This document shows positions 42,337-51,114 of a DNA stretch of 64,000 nt, one piece after another. Each line of letters opens with the position of its first letter. Position 1 is the stretch's first letter. Source of the stretch: Anaerolineae bacterium (lineage in GTDB: Bacteria; Chloroflexota; Anaerolineae; 4572-78; J111). The stretch covers positions 1 through 64,000 of the forward strand of contig JAKLJP010000006.1 of the NCBI GenBank assembly GCA_023151115.1. The letters run 5' to 3'. Below the pieces are notes generated by a model. The model did no database searches. It saw nothing but the letters and a program-made list of their open reading frames with translations, and was not told the DNA's origin. A program made the translations under genes and the position numbers.

Positions 42337-43182
42337 TCAGCCTTTAAGAGCGCCGGCAGTCAGGCCGGAAACAATCTGGCGCTCGGCCAGAAAGTAAAAG
42401 ATGAGGGTTGGGGCTATGGATAAGGTGACAAAGGCCAGAATCAACGGGATGTCTGAAACATATTGGCCCCTAAATTGCATGGTGCCAAGCGGCAGAGTCC
42501 ATTTGTCCTCGCTGTTGAGCACCAGCAGCGGCAGGAAAAGCTCATTCCAGGAGGTAATCATGGCCAGCACGGAGACCGCCGCAATGGCCGGACGGGCCAG
42601 CGGGACGAGAATTCGCCAGAAAAAATCAAAGGTGGTGCAGCCGTCAATATAAGCCGCGTCTTGCAGTTCGCCGGGGATAGATTGGAAGAAACCACGCAAA
42701 ATTAAGATGTTGCTCGACAGCCCAAAGGCGATTTGGGGGACAATGACGGCCCAATACGAATCCAGCCAGCCCAACTGGCGGAGCAAGATGTACTCCGGTA
42801 GGATGGCGATATTGATGGGAAAGAGCAGGCCAATGGTCAGGTAGTTAAACAGGGTCGCTTTACCCCGAAATTCACGCCGGGCAAAGACAAAAGCAGCCAA
42901 ACTGGAGAAGAAGACCACCCCAACCACCGTACCCACCATCACAATCAGGCTGCTGCGCAGCATCCCCCAGAAAATGTCGGTGGATAAGATGCGGATATAA
43001 TTGTCCCAGCGGATGGGATCGGGGGGCTGGTAGGGAAAAGTGGCAAACTCGCTCCGCGTTTTCAGGCTGCCAAAGACCATTGTTACCAGAGGCACAAAGA
43101 TGATGAGCACAAATACGATCAGGATGGCATACTGCCACAAATAATTTAGATAGCGCCGGGTTTTATTAGTTTGGATCATCAT
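42337..43182 (-). CDS. Sugar ABC transporter permease, MalG/CUT1 type
   Basis: A 281-residue inner-membrane permease with six hydrophobic segments. The EAA loop that docks to the ATPase is DAAYIDGCTTFDFFWRILVP near residues 180-199. It ends LTAGALKG, the typical GAVKG end of the MalG branch. Paired with the MalF-type permease 12 bases upstream. No cognate ATPase is in the operon; a shared MsiK/MalK-type ATPase elsewhere is expected. Confidence 0.92.
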   Translation of the reverse strand: MMIQTNKTRRYLNYLWQYAILIVFVLIIFVPLVTMVFGSLKTRSEFATFPYQPPDPIRWDNYIRILSTDIFWGMLRSSLIVMVGTVVGVVFFSSLAAFVFARREFRGKATLFNYLTIGLLFPINIAILPEYILLRQLGWLDSYWAVIVPQIAFGLSSNILILRGFFQSIPGELQDAAYIDGCTTFDFFWRILVPLARPAIAAVSVLAMITSWNELFLPLLVLNSEDKWTLPLGTMQFRGQYVSDIPLILAFVTLSIAPTLIFYFLAERQIVSGLTAGALKG

Positions 43183-43194
43183 GGCTAAGCTTTC

Positions 43195-44142
43195 TTAGGC
43201 ACTGTAACCACCCAGATAATCTTGCTCTTTGAACAGTTTTTGATAGATGAGAGAGAAGGTGATACAAATCAGAAACATCACCACCGCTACGGCGGAACCG
43301 TACCCCAGGTAAAAACGAACAAAGCCAAAGCGGTACAGATAGGTAGCCATCGTTTCGCTTGCACCGGCCGGACCGCCCTGCGACATGAGCCAGACAATGG
43401 CAAACACTTGCAGCGAGCCAAGCACCGACAAGAAGACCGTCGTGCGGATGGTGCCGCGCAGCAGGGGGATGATAATATGCCGGAGAATTTGGGGACCGGA
43501 AGCGCCATCTATTTTGGCTGCTTCTTCCAGTTCAGCCGGAATATTTTGTAAACCGGCCATGTATAACAGCATATGAAAGCCAAAATATTTCCAGGTGAGC
43601 GCAGCAAAAATAGCCAACATTACCGTTCTGCGGTCACCCAGAAAAGGTACGGCGCTTAGACCCCAGTTGGTCAGGATGGCATTAATCAGGCCGTAATGAG
43701 GGTCAGGGTGATAAAGGGCTTGCCAGACCAGGGCGGTAATAACTTCGGAAAAGACATAGGGCAGGAAAAAAACGGTGCGGAAGAAAACACGCCCGGGCAA
43801 GTTGCGTCCTACCAGCAGCGCCAGCCCCAGGGCCATGGGTAATTGCACGGTGAGAGAGAGCATCACAATCAGCAGGCCGTTTTGTAAGGCGCGCAAAAAA
43901 TTCCTATCGGTTAAGATGCGGAAGTAATTATCGGCGCCCACAAAATCTACCGCCGGACCAAACCCCTTCCAGTTGAAAAAACTGTAATAAGCAGATTGGA
44001 CAATCGGGTAGATCAAAAATACAGTGAACACCAGCAGCGCCGGGGCCAGGAACAGGAAAATGGTTCCAAACTCCCGCGATTTCAGCGCCGGTGTAGGCTT
44101 TGTCAGCCAGGGGAAACGGGTTCGCGCCGACGTCTGATCCAT
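43195..44142 (-). CDS. Sugar ABC transporter permease, MalF/CUT1 type
   Basis: A 315-residue permease with six membrane segments after a cytoplasmic N-terminus. The EAA loop is EEAAKIDGASGPQILRHIII near residues 209-228. It forms a heterodimer with the MalG-type protein encoded next. The gap to the binding-protein gene is filled by nested repeats, which may lower expression relative to the binding protein. Confidence 0.92.
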   Translation of the reverse strand: MDQTSARTRFPWLTKPTPALKSREFGTIFLFLAPALLVFTVFLIYPIVQSAYYSFFNWKGFGPAVDFVGADNYFRILTDRNFLRALQNGLLIVMLSLTVQLPMALGLALLVGRNLPGRVFFRTVFFLPYVFSEVITALVWQALYHPDPHYGLINAILTNWGLSAVPFLGDRRTVMLAIFAALTWKYFGFHMLLYMAGLQNIPAELEEAAKIDGASGPQILRHIIIPLLRGTIRTTVFLSVLGSLQVFAIVWLMSQGGPAGASETMATYLYRFGFVRFYLGYGSAVAVVMFLICITFSLIYQKLFKEQDYLGGYSA

Positions 44143-44195
44143 AAATTACCTCTTTTAATCAAAGAATTTTTGCCACCCTATGCCTGATGCGTAAT

Positions 44196-44441
44196 ACGTG
44201 AGGACTTTACGAGTTACGCATCACGTATCACGCATCACGTTTAAACCAAGACTTTTCCAGAAAAGATTACACTCTCAGTAGATCCAAATTTGAGGAGCCA
44301 GCACGTCCACGTGCGGCGGTGTTCGGCATGTGGGCGTGCCTCACTTCTCGGAAAATTGGATCCACTGAGACTCAGTGGATCCAATTTTCCGTAGGGTGGC
44401 ATCCCTATGCCGCCCGCTGACCCATTTGGATCTACTGAGTC
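44196..44441. repeat. Cluster of nested repeats, with R1 copy 3, between binding-protein and permease genes
   Basis: First an ACGTGA/TCACGTATCACGCATCAC heptad hairpin (44196-44240). Then a palindromic unit from CTCAGTAGATCCAAATT (about 44275) to AATTGGATCCACTGAG (44369) that encloses an R1 copy (44290-44346, TTGAGGAGCCAGCACGTCCA). Then, back to back, a second unit from ACTCAGTGGATCCAATT to ATTTGGATCTACTGAGT (44371-44441), enclosing a GGCATCCCTATGCC word also found in element B. This fills the whole 302-base gap. Confidence 0.7.
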
Positions 44442-44444
44442 TAG

Positions 44445-45851
44445 CTATTTCAATTCCATAGCCGCAGAGTCTTCAATCGCCTGGCCCACTTCTTCCGGGG
44501 TCTTGGTCCCGGCGAAAAGTTCCTGGACGGCGTCATTTACAACAGAGCCAACTGCCGGCGGCAAAGCCTGGTCGTAGTAAAGTTGTAAATAAGGAGCTTT
44601 GGCCGCATTTTCAGCGACGGTCTTCATCAAGGGATCGGTGATACATTCTTCAGTGCCTTTGACGACGGGTAAAATCCAGTTGATCTTGGTTGCCTCACAC
44701 TGGATATCTTTAGAGCTGAGATATTTTAGAAAGGTGACGGCTTCATCGGGAGCGTCCCGGCCCACCAGCCAGCCGCCGCCGCCGCCCAGGGCATCTGCCG
44801 GATTACCTTTGCCGCCCTCAACTGTTGGAAAGGGGAACCAGCCTAGCTTGTCGCCAATACCTTCCTTGTTGGCACTCTCATCCTTTTCTACCCCAGGCGC
44901 CCACTGGCCCATCAGTTCCATGGCCGCTTCGCCATTGCCCATGGCCCGGGCTTGATCGTTGTAGGTCAAACCCAAATAGCCATCTTGGAACGGCTCAAGG
45001 GCAATCAATTCCTGAAGCTTCTCGCCGGCTTGTACAAAAGGTTCGTCGGCAAAGGAGCCCTGGCGGCTGTAAGCGGCATCAAACGCTTCCTTGCCGCCCA
45101 TGCGGATAGCCAGGTAAACCCACCAGAAGTGTCCCGGCCACTTATCTCCCTCACCCAGAGAAATCGGCGTTACCCCTGAGTCCTTCAACTTCTGCACATC
45201 ATCCAACAGCTCAGCCCAGGTGGTGGGCGGTGCATCAATCCCGGCTTTTTCAAATAACTCTTTGTTGTACCAGAAGCCAACCATACCTTGATCACTTGCC
45301 ACACCGTATTGTTTGCCTTCGTAACTATACACAGCCAGGGGGCCAGGAGCAAAGGTATCAGCAAAGCCGTCTTTCTTGATGTCTGCGGTGATGTCGCGCA
45401 GCAGACCGGCCTTGGCGTACTCGTTCATCACGCCGCCGCCCCAGGTGGTGAAGACATCCGGCGGCTCGTTCGATTGCATCACCGTGGTCATCTTGGCTTT
45501 GAAGGCTTCGTTTTCCAGAATGGTGCTGTTGATCTTGGCGCAGGGATTGTCCTTTTCAAAGGCGTCAATGGCCTGTTGAAGAACGGCTTTCCGGTCATCT
45601 TGGGTGTTAATATGCCAGAATTCAATGGTCACCGTTTCGACGCAGCCAGAAGCCTCGGTTATGGCCTCTTCAGTGGCGGCTGGGGCTTCAGCGGCAGGTT
45701 CTTCAGTAGCCGCCGGCGCTTCAGCGGCAGGTTCTTCAGCCGCCGGCGCTTCCGTGGCTGGCGCGGCGGCAGGCTGGGCTGCGCCGCATGCGACTAATAG
45801 AAGGCCAAGCAGCAGCGTGAGAATCATCCATAAAAATTTCCAGTTTCGCAT
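44445..45851 (-). CDS. Sugar ABC transporter substrate-binding lipoprotein
   Basis: A 468-residue extracellular solute-binding protein, family 1. A lipoprotein signal peptide ends in the lipobox LLVACG near residues 18-23. It is followed by a low-complexity linker of repeated EAPAATEEPAAE units (about 28-65) that likely spaces the binding domain from the membrane. The binding domain starts VTIEFWHINTQDDRKAVL. AAGGAGG precedes the ATG. It is the first gene of the operon ending in the GH3 enzyme, so a beta-glucoside or similar oligosaccharide is the likely ligand. Confidence 0.92.
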   Translation of the reverse strand: MRNWKFLWMILTLLLGLLLVACGAAQPAAAPATEAPAAEEPAAEAPAATEEPAAEAPAATEEAITEASGCVETVTIEFWHINTQDDRKAVLQQAIDAFEKDNPCAKINSTILENEAFKAKMTTVMQSNEPPDVFTTWGGGVMNEYAKAGLLRDITADIKKDGFADTFAPGPLAVYSYEGKQYGVASDQGMVGFWYNKELFEKAGIDAPPTTWAELLDDVQKLKDSGVTPISLGEGDKWPGHFWWVYLAIRMGGKEAFDAAYSRQGSFADEPFVQAGEKLQELIALEPFQDGYLGLTYNDQARAMGNGEAAMELMGQWAPGVEKDESANKEGIGDKLGWFPFPTVEGGKGNPADALGGGGGWLVGRDAPDEAVTFLKYLSSKDIQCEATKINWILPVVKGTEECITDPLMKTVAENAAKAPYLQLYYDQALPPAVGSVVNDAVQELFAGTKTPEEVGQAIEDSAAMELK

Positions 45852-45947
45852 TTTTTCCTCCTTGAATATAAATGTCGTTGAAACAATTTAAAAATGATCG
45901 GGGTCTCTATGGATTGTTCTGATAGTCACCTCCTTGTCTGAAACCAT

Positions 45948-45976
45948 TACCGGTATCGTTTCCGGTAACGTTACCG
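45948..45976. promoter_or_regulatory. Tandem LacI-type operators before the sugar ABC operon
   Basis: CGGTAACGTTACCG (45963-45976) is a 14-base perfect palindrome with the central CG typical of LacI-family operators. An overlapping related site ACCGGTATCGTTTCCGGT lies to its left. The same pair occurs before the LacI gene at 47307-47334. Confidence 0.7.
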
Positions 45977-45996
45977 AAATAGGTAAAAAATCAATA

Positions 45997-46245
45997 TTGA
46001 CCCTCTTGCGCCCAAACTTAGTACAGCTTTGCCTTAGTTCGTGACGAAATCAAGGCGAGTAGATACCTCCACAGAAGTCATATCATTCCGACCGGAGGGA
46101 GGAATCTTCGTTATCACCGCCGAAAATGTTATAGCGAGCAAGAAGATTTCTCGCTGGCGCTCGAAATGACATCTCAGGAAACGGATACATTAAATCGTGA
46201 CGAATTTATGCAATCCTGTACTTAGTTTGGGCGCAAGAGGGTCAA
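45997..46245. mobile_element. 249-base MITE-like element C
   Basis: Terminal inverted repeats of about 30 bases with one internal mismatch, beginning TTGACCCTCTTGCGCCCAAA. The interior contains a further inverted segment (CATTCCGACCGGAGGGAGGA against CGCTGGCGCTCGAAATG). No open frame and no clear target duplication. It sits between the sugar operon promoter region and the convergent end of the LacI gene; nothing else is in this 399-base gap apart from the operators. Confidence 0.75.
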
Positions 46246-46250
46246 AGAAA

Positions 46251-47276
46251 TTATTTTTCAACCTCAATAGCCCGGCAGGTATTTCTCACAATCAGTTTGG
46301 TTGGCATGCGGAAAAGCTGATTTTCAAGCGGCTGGTTTTGGATTAATTTGACTAACATTTCGACGGCCACCCGGCCCATATCGCTGATGAATTGATCTAC
46401 GGTAGTCAAGCCGCCGTTGACAAAAGAGGCTTCCTCGATATTATCAAAGCCAATAACCGATATATCTTCCGGCACCTTTAACCCGATTTCGGTAATAGCC
46501 TCGATAGCCCCAATCGCCGATTTATCATTGGCCGCAAAGATAGCAGTGGGGCGTACCGGCAAGGCCAACAATTTTTGGGCGCAGCGATAACCGGTCTCCT
46601 GGGTAAAATCGCCAATTTGGATTAGCTCGGGATCGAGCGGGATGTTGGCCTGGCGCAGGCTATCTTGATACCCTTGCAGGCGGCGCACAGCGCTTTGCAA
46701 ATCGGGACGCCCGCCAATAAAGCCGATACGCCGATGCCCCAACCCTAACAGATACTCCATAGCGGCCTGAGCGCCCACGTGGTTAGTGGCAATCACCGCG
46801 GGAAACTCGGTGCTGTCAAGGTGAGGGTCAACAGCAACAAGAGGATAGTGGGTCGAGAAGGTTTCCGCGGTCGGCGTCACCACAATAATTCCGTCGGTAA
46901 TACTGCCGTTGAGCAAAGAAACGTACTGCCGCTCGCGAACCGCCCAGGAACGATCTCGGCTATTACCGCCGGTATAAACCAGCAGGTCGTAATCCATTTG
47001 CTCAATAGCGCGATTGACCCCCCTGACCACGTTGAGACAAAAGGACTGTTCCAGGTCGTGCAAAACCAGGCCGATAACGTTAGTTTTGCGGCTGCGCATG
47101 CTCTTGGCTGCCAGGCTGGAGGTGTAGCCCAACTCCTCGATGACCCGCTGCACTTTTTCAAAAGTTTCCGGGGCCACATCCACCTTATCATTAAGGACCC
47201 GTGACACCGTAGAAACCGAGACGCCGGCCGCGGTAGCAACATCCTGAATTGTGATGGGAGATTTAGCGAACTTCAT
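46251..47276 (-). CDS. LacI-family transcription regulator
   Basis: A 341-residue repressor. Helix-turn-helix and hinge: ITIQDVATAAGVSVSTVSRV... (residues 8-60), then a periplasmic-binding-like sugar-sensing domain (VIGLVLHDLEQSFCLNV, GHRRIGFIGGRPDLQS, PTAIFAANDKSAIGAIEA). It lies upstream of the sugar ABC/GH3 operon on the same strand, and matching operators precede both genes, which indicates autoregulation and control of that operon. Confidence 0.93.
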   Translation of the reverse strand: MKFAKSPITIQDVATAAGVSVSTVSRVLNDKVDVAPETFEKVQRVIEELGYTSSLAAKSMRSRKTNVIGLVLHDLEQSFCLNVVRGVNRAIEQMDYDLLVYTGGNSRDRSWAVRERQYVSLLNGSITDGIIVVTPTAETFSTHYPLVAVDPHLDSTEFPAVIATNHVGAQAAMEYLLGLGHRRIGFIGGRPDLQSAVRRLQGYQDSLRQANIPLDPELIQIGDFTQETGYRCAQKLLALPVRPTAIFAANDKSAIGAIEAITEIGLKVPEDISVIGFDNIEEASFVNGGLTTVDQFISDMGRVAVEMLVKLIQNQPLENQLFRMPTKLIVRNTCRAIEVEK

Positions 47277-47306
47277 GGGTTCTGGCTCGACAGCTTGGCA
47301 ACGATG

Positions 47307-47334
47307 CCGGTATCATTTCCGGTAACGATACCGG
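47307..47334. promoter_or_regulatory. Tandem LacI-type operators before the LacI gene
   Basis: CCGGTAACGATACCGG (47319-47334) and the overlapping CCGGTATCATTTCCGG repeat the arrangement at 45948-45976. They lie about 43 bases upstream of the repressor start. Confidence 0.7.
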
Positions 47335-47448
47335 CAATGATATTACAATTGGTAGAATCTGTCAAATCCCTGGTATCATCGGGTAAGCTACCCTATCCAG
47401 AGCTTCATAATTGGCAGTTTCTTCACTTTTGGGTATTATCTGGCCGCG

Positions 47449-48114
47449 ATGACCGTTGAAGTTGACCACCTTTTTATCTGTACCCGTGTAAATGCGCCGG
47501 AGATCGAGCCCCTATTGGCAATGGGCCTGAATGAAGGCCAGCCGAACTGGCATCCAGGCCAGGGTACGGCCAACCGGCGCATCTTCTTTCACAATGCCTT
47601 TTTGGAATTTCTGTGGGTACACAACGAGGCAGAAGCGACCAGCGAGGTTATCCAACCCATGGGTTTGTGGGAACGCTGGCAGTACCGCCAAAGCGGGGCG
47701 TCCCCGTTTGGGTTGGCTCTGCGCTCGACTGGCTCGACCAGGCTGCCTTTTGAGACCTGGGCTTATCGCCCGCCCTACCTGCCACCCTCTTGGCAGATTG
47801 ACGTAGCGACCAACTCGGTCCACCTCAACGAGCCGCTGCTGTTTCACATCCCGTTTGGCGGCCGGCCCGATACCTTTGCCCACGATCGGCAGCAGCCGCT
47901 GACGCATCCCGCCGGGTTAAAGGCCATTACCCAGATGCGGCTGACGCTGCCCCAAAGCCGCTCCCTCTCCCCGGCCCTGGCGGCGATACAGGCAGCCGGG
48001 TTGGTCCAGTTTAGTCTGGGCCAGGCGCCCCTGGCCGAAGTGACTTTTGATCAAGCTCAGCAGGGGTGCAGGGCCGATTTTCGACCGGAACTGCCGTTGG
48101 TCTGCCGGTGGTAA
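47449..48114 (+). CDS. Glyoxalase-like (VOC superfamily) protein
   Basis: A 221-residue protein starting EVDHLFICT with one VOC-type beta-alpha-beta unit; FFHNAFLEFLWVHNEAE near residues 47-63 carries candidate metal ligands His and Glu. It resembles the glyoxalase-like domain family (PF13468 type), whose reactions are mostly unknown. It is the only plus-strand gene between the LacI gene and the convergent SDR gene, so context gives no firm role. Confidence 0.65.
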   Translation: MTVEVDHLFICTRVNAPEIEPLLAMGLNEGQPNWHPGQGTANRRIFFHNAFLEFLWVHNEAEATSEVIQPMGLWERWQYRQSGASPFGLALRSTGSTRLPFETWAYRPPYLPPSWQIDVATNSVHLNEPLLFHIPFGGRPDTFAHDRQQPLTHPAGLKAITQMRLTLPQSRSLSPALAAIQAAGLVQFSLGQAPLAEVTFDQAQQGCRADFRPELPLVCRW

Positions 48115-48132
48115 CTGGTCCTCAAGATGCAT

Positions 48133-48891
48133 CTATCGCCCCATCCAGCCCCCATCCACCGGGATGATGACGCCGTTTACATAATCAGAGGCGGCGGACG
48201 CCAGAAACACAGCCGCGCCTTTCATATCTTCCGGCAGGCCCCAGCGGGCAGCCGGAATACGGTCGAGGATTTGTTGATTGCGGGTCGGGTTATTAATCAG
48301 GGCTTCGTTCATTTCGGTGTTCATGTAGCCGGGAGCGATGGCATTCACATTTATTCCTCGCCTAGCCCATTCATTGGAAAGGGCCATCGTCAGGCGGGCC
48401 ACGCCTCCTTTGGCGGCGGCATAGGCCGGCACGGTAATCCCACCACTAAAACTCAACAGCGAGGCAATATTGATAATTTTGCCCTTGCCTTTGGCAAGCA
48501 TCACCCGCCCGGCCAATTGGTCGAGCATGAACATAGAGGTCAGGTTGACTTCCAGCACAAAATCCCAGGTTTCCAGCGGGAATTCCTCAGCCGGGGCACG
48601 GCGCTGCACCCCATGGCTGACAATCAAAATATCCACTGTGCCAAGCTGGTCGAGGCTCTCCGCAAAGGCTCGCTGGAGTTGAGTTCGGTCACTCAAATCA
48701 GCTTGTATGGGAACAGCTCGCTGCCCGGTCATCTGGCTCAACTCGGCGGCTGTCGTTGTGACCCCCTCTGAGGAGCCAATAATGGCTGTTTCCGCCCCAA
48801 ATTCGAGCATAGCCTGAGCCATCGCCCGGCCCAGACCGCGGCTGCCGCCGGTGACCAGCGCTTTTTTACCGCTTAAATCAAATAGATACAT
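48133..48891 (-). CDS. SDR-family oxidoreductase (gluconate/2-deoxygluconate dehydrogenase-like)
   Basis: A 252-residue classical short-chain dehydrogenase. Cofactor motif TGGSRGLGRAMA near residues 14-25, catalytic YAAAKGG with Tyr and Lys near 152-156, and Ser of IASLLSFSGG. It resembles KduD and gluconate 5-dehydrogenases and is about half identical by eye to the KduD encoded at 62512. It is the last gene of a three-dehydrogenase operon, suggesting a sugar-acid or polyol route. Confidence 0.88.
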   Translation of the reverse strand: MYLFDLSGKKALVTGGSRGLGRAMAQAMLEFGAETAIIGSSEGVTTTAAELSQMTGQRAVPIQADLSDRTQLQRAFAESLDQLGTVDILIVSHGVQRRAPAEEFPLETWDFVLEVNLTSMFMLDQLAGRVMLAKGKGKIINIASLLSFSGGITVPAYAAAKGGVARLTMALSNEWARRGINVNAIAPGYMNTEMNEALINNPTRNQQILDRIPAARWGLPEDMKGAAVFLASAASDYVNGVIIPVDGGWMGR

Positions 48892-48933
48892 CGTTTCTTT
48901 TCCTCACGGTAGGGATTGCAAAGTGGTTAGGAA

Positions 48934-48966
48934 AGACCTCATAGGTTTTGAAAACCTATGAGGTCT
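48934..48966. repeat. Perfect 33-base palindromic hairpin
   Basis: AGACCTCATAGGTTTT and its exact complement are separated by a single G. It lies between the SDR and Gfo/Idh genes. There is no T-run, so it is more likely a dispersed palindrome than a terminator. Confidence 0.75.
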
Positions 48967-48970
48967 AAAA

Positions 48971-49954
48971 TCAACGATTTCGATAGTCGGCCAGGATTTG
49001 ATCTACCACCCACGTTGTTCGAGCGCCGCTTTCGCCGGTGCTGGGACAAGCGCCGACGCCGTTTAACTCGTCCACAATCGTTTGAATCAGGGGTTGGTGG
49101 ACATGCGGCGGGTCGCCAATGGCAAGCTCCTGCCGTCCCTCGACGGTGGTGATGATGATCGGCTCAGGCGTAAAGGTGGCAAAGGCAATTTTGCCTTTTG
49201 TGCCTACAATCTCCGTTTGGTCAACTTCCTGAAACGTGGTGAAGCACCATGTCCCCACCCCCACCACGCCGGAGTCAAACACAAAAGTTCCGGCTACCTG
49301 GTCTTCAGCCGGATAGAGGCGGCCCTGATTCACGGCCACCCCACGCACCGTGCGGATCGGGCCAAAAAGGTAATCCAGAAAATCCAGGGTGTGCGACCCC
49401 ATATCCACAAAAATGCCCCCACCGGATAACTCCGGGACCACCCGCCAGGGCAGGTTGTGGGGGTCAAACAGTCCAGGATTGGCCGGCCGATACAAGCTGA
49501 TGGTGACCGTGCGCGGTTCACCGATGGCCCCTGCCGCGATCAGTTCTTTGATCTTGATAAAACGAGGCAGCGCCCGCCGGTAATAAGCCACCCACAGCGG
49601 CACGTTGGCCGCCCGACAGGCCGAAATCATTTCCTGGCAATCGGCCCAAGTCAAGGCCATTGGTTTTTCCACGTAGACCGGCTTACCGGCCGCGGCGCTC
49701 AACAAGGTGTACTGTTTGTGGGCATAGGGCGGCGTGGCGATGTAAACCGCGTCAACGTCGGGATCATGAATAAGAGCGGCAGCATCGTCGTACCAGCGAG
49801 GTACGTTATGCCGCTCGGCATAATCTTTAGCCAGCGCCCCGTTGCGGCGCATCACCGCCACCAGGCTGGAATTACTGGCTTTTTGAAAGCCGGGACCGCT
49901 TTTCACCTCGGTCACATCACCCACGCCGATAATCCCCCAGCGAATGGTACGCAT
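48971..49954 (-). CDS. Gfo/Idh/MocA-family oxidoreductase
   Basis: A 327-residue NAD(P)-dependent sugar or inositol dehydrogenase-like protein. The Rossmann motif is IRWGIIGVGDVTEVK at residues 3-17, the cofactor/substrate segment VYVEKPMALTWADC (with the conserved Lys) near 93-106, and the substrate domain has GGGIFVDMGSHTLDFLDYL near 177-195 with the catalytic His. It lies 14 bases after the zinc dehydrogenase gene, so both probably act on one pathway. Confidence 0.9.
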   Translation of the reverse strand: MRTIRWGIIGVGDVTEVKSGPGFQKASNSSLVAVMRRNGALAKDYAERHNVPRWYDDAAALIHDPDVDAVYIATPPYAHKQYTLLSAAAGKPVYVEKPMALTWADCQEMISACRAANVPLWVAYYRRALPRFIKIKELIAAGAIGEPRTVTISLYRPANPGLFDPHNLPWRVVPELSGGGIFVDMGSHTLDFLDYLFGPIRTVRGVAVNQGRLYPAEDQVAGTFVFDSGVVGVGTWCFTTFQEVDQTEIVGTKGKIAFATFTPEPIIITTVEGRQELAIGDPPHVHQPLIQTIVDELNGVGACPSTGESGARTTWVVDQILADYRNR

Positions 49955-49968
49955 GCCAACCTCCTAAT

Positions 49969-51015
49969 TTACATGGTGGGGAAAAATAACTGAACTTTGG
50001 CGCTTTGCTGCCCATCGGCGGCTACCGCAAAAGCATCGGCTACCCGGTCGAACCCAAACTGGTGGGTGATGAGCGGAGTCACATCTATCCGACCCGAGGC
50101 TAGATATTCAACAGCCCAGTCAAAAGCCATGCCGCTACGGAAACTGCCCACCAGGGTCAGTTCTTTCGACATCACTTTATTGGCCTGCACCCCTACCTCA
50201 CCGGTGGGCAAAAAGCCAACCTGGACGACTGTCCCGCCTCTGATGGTGGCTAGAATAGCCGTGTTGAGCGCTTGCAAGCTGCCCGATGCCTCAAAGGTGA
50301 CATCGAAGAGCATCTCGCCTTTGGCCAGAGCTTGCGCTTCGGGCGAGTCCTGGCTCACATTGACGGTCAAATCTGCGCCGCACTGCCTGGCCCGGTTGAG
50401 CCGTTCATCCAGAATATCGGTGATGGCCACGGACCTGGCCCCCATCGCCCGCGCCACCAGCAAAATAAGGCTGCCAATTGTGCCAGCGCCGGTCACCAGC
50501 ACCGATTTACCCATGAGCGACCCGGCCCGGTTGACCGAATGAAGGCCAATGGCCAGCGGTTCGGCCATGGCAGCGACGCCCGGATCAAAACCGGCGGGAA
50601 ACAGGCAGCACTGCCGCTCTTGGGCCAAAACATACTCCTGATACGCCCCGTCGGTGTGGGGCATGGTGCTGGCAGACCCCCAAAAACGCACGTTGGGGCA
50701 AAGATTTTCCCGGCCCTGGCGGCATGGCAGGCATGCGCCGCAGGGCAGATTCGGGTTAATGGCGACCAAATCGCCGGGCTTGAGCCTGGTGACATTGGGG
50801 CCTATTTCCACCACCGTCCCGGAGACTTCGTGCCCCAGCACAAAGGGGTGCTTGACCACAAAATCACCGTTGGCTCCCTTGAAATAGTAATGCATGTCGG
50901 AGCCGCAAATCCCGCCATAACCAAACCGGACCAGGACCTGTCCGGCTTGCGGCTGGGGCATCGCTCGCTCTTCCAGGCGGATATCTTGTTGACCGTACAA
51001 AACATAAGCATGCAT
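49969..51015 (-). CDS. Zinc-dependent alcohol dehydrogenase (L-idonate/sorbitol dehydrogenase-like)
   Basis: A 348-residue medium-chain dehydrogenase. Catalytic zinc: Cys of GGICGSDMHYYFKG, and HPFVLGHE with His and Glu. Structural zinc: GACLPCRQGRENLC. The coenzyme motif is GAGTIGSLIL. The HYYFKGANGDFVVKHPFVLGHE pattern resembles L-idonate 5-dehydrogenase, which fits a sugar-acid route, but sorbitol- or threonine-type activity is possible. It is divergent from the IclR gene. Confidence 0.88.
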   Translation of the reverse strand: MHAYVLYGQQDIRLEERAMPQPQAGQVLVRFGYGGICGSDMHYYFKGANGDFVVKHPFVLGHEVSGTVVEIGPNVTRLKPGDLVAINPNLPCGACLPCRQGRENLCPNVRFWGSASTMPHTDGAYQEYVLAQERQCCLFPAGFDPGVAAMAEPLAIGLHSVNRAGSLMGKSVLVTGAGTIGSLILLVARAMGARSVAITDILDERLNRARQCGADLTVNVSQDSPEAQALAKGEMLFDVTFEASGSLQALNTAILATIRGGTVVQVGFLPTGEVGVQANKVMSKELTLVGSFRSGMAFDWAVEYLASGRIDVTPLITHQFGFDRVADAFAVAADGQQSAKVQLFFPTM

Positions 51016-51033
51016 GGGATTATCCTCTCTTAA

Positions 51034-51082
51034 TAGCTCATTTTTTGAGCTACTTGTTCAAATAGTGAATTGAGATTATAAT
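51034..51082. promoter_or_regulatory. Divergent control region: inverted repeat, operator-like site and promoter
   Basis: TAGCTCA (51034-51040) and TGAGCTA (51046-51052) form an inverted repeat. Next, TGTTCA-AATAG-TGAATT (51055-51071) resembles the AGTTCA-N5-TGAACT operator of the opp and kdu promoters with two mismatches. It overlaps a plus-strand promoter: TTGTTC (51054-51059), 17 bases, TATAAT (51077-51082). Confidence 0.55.
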
Positions 51083-51114
51083 ATAAGTATCTCTTTTGCA
51101 AAGGAAGGTCTGCT

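Noticed and set aside
45660..45770. Tandem repeats in the sugar-binding-protein gene
   Set aside because: They encode the Ala/Glu/Pro linker after the lipobox, a usual feature of such lipoproteins, not a separate element.
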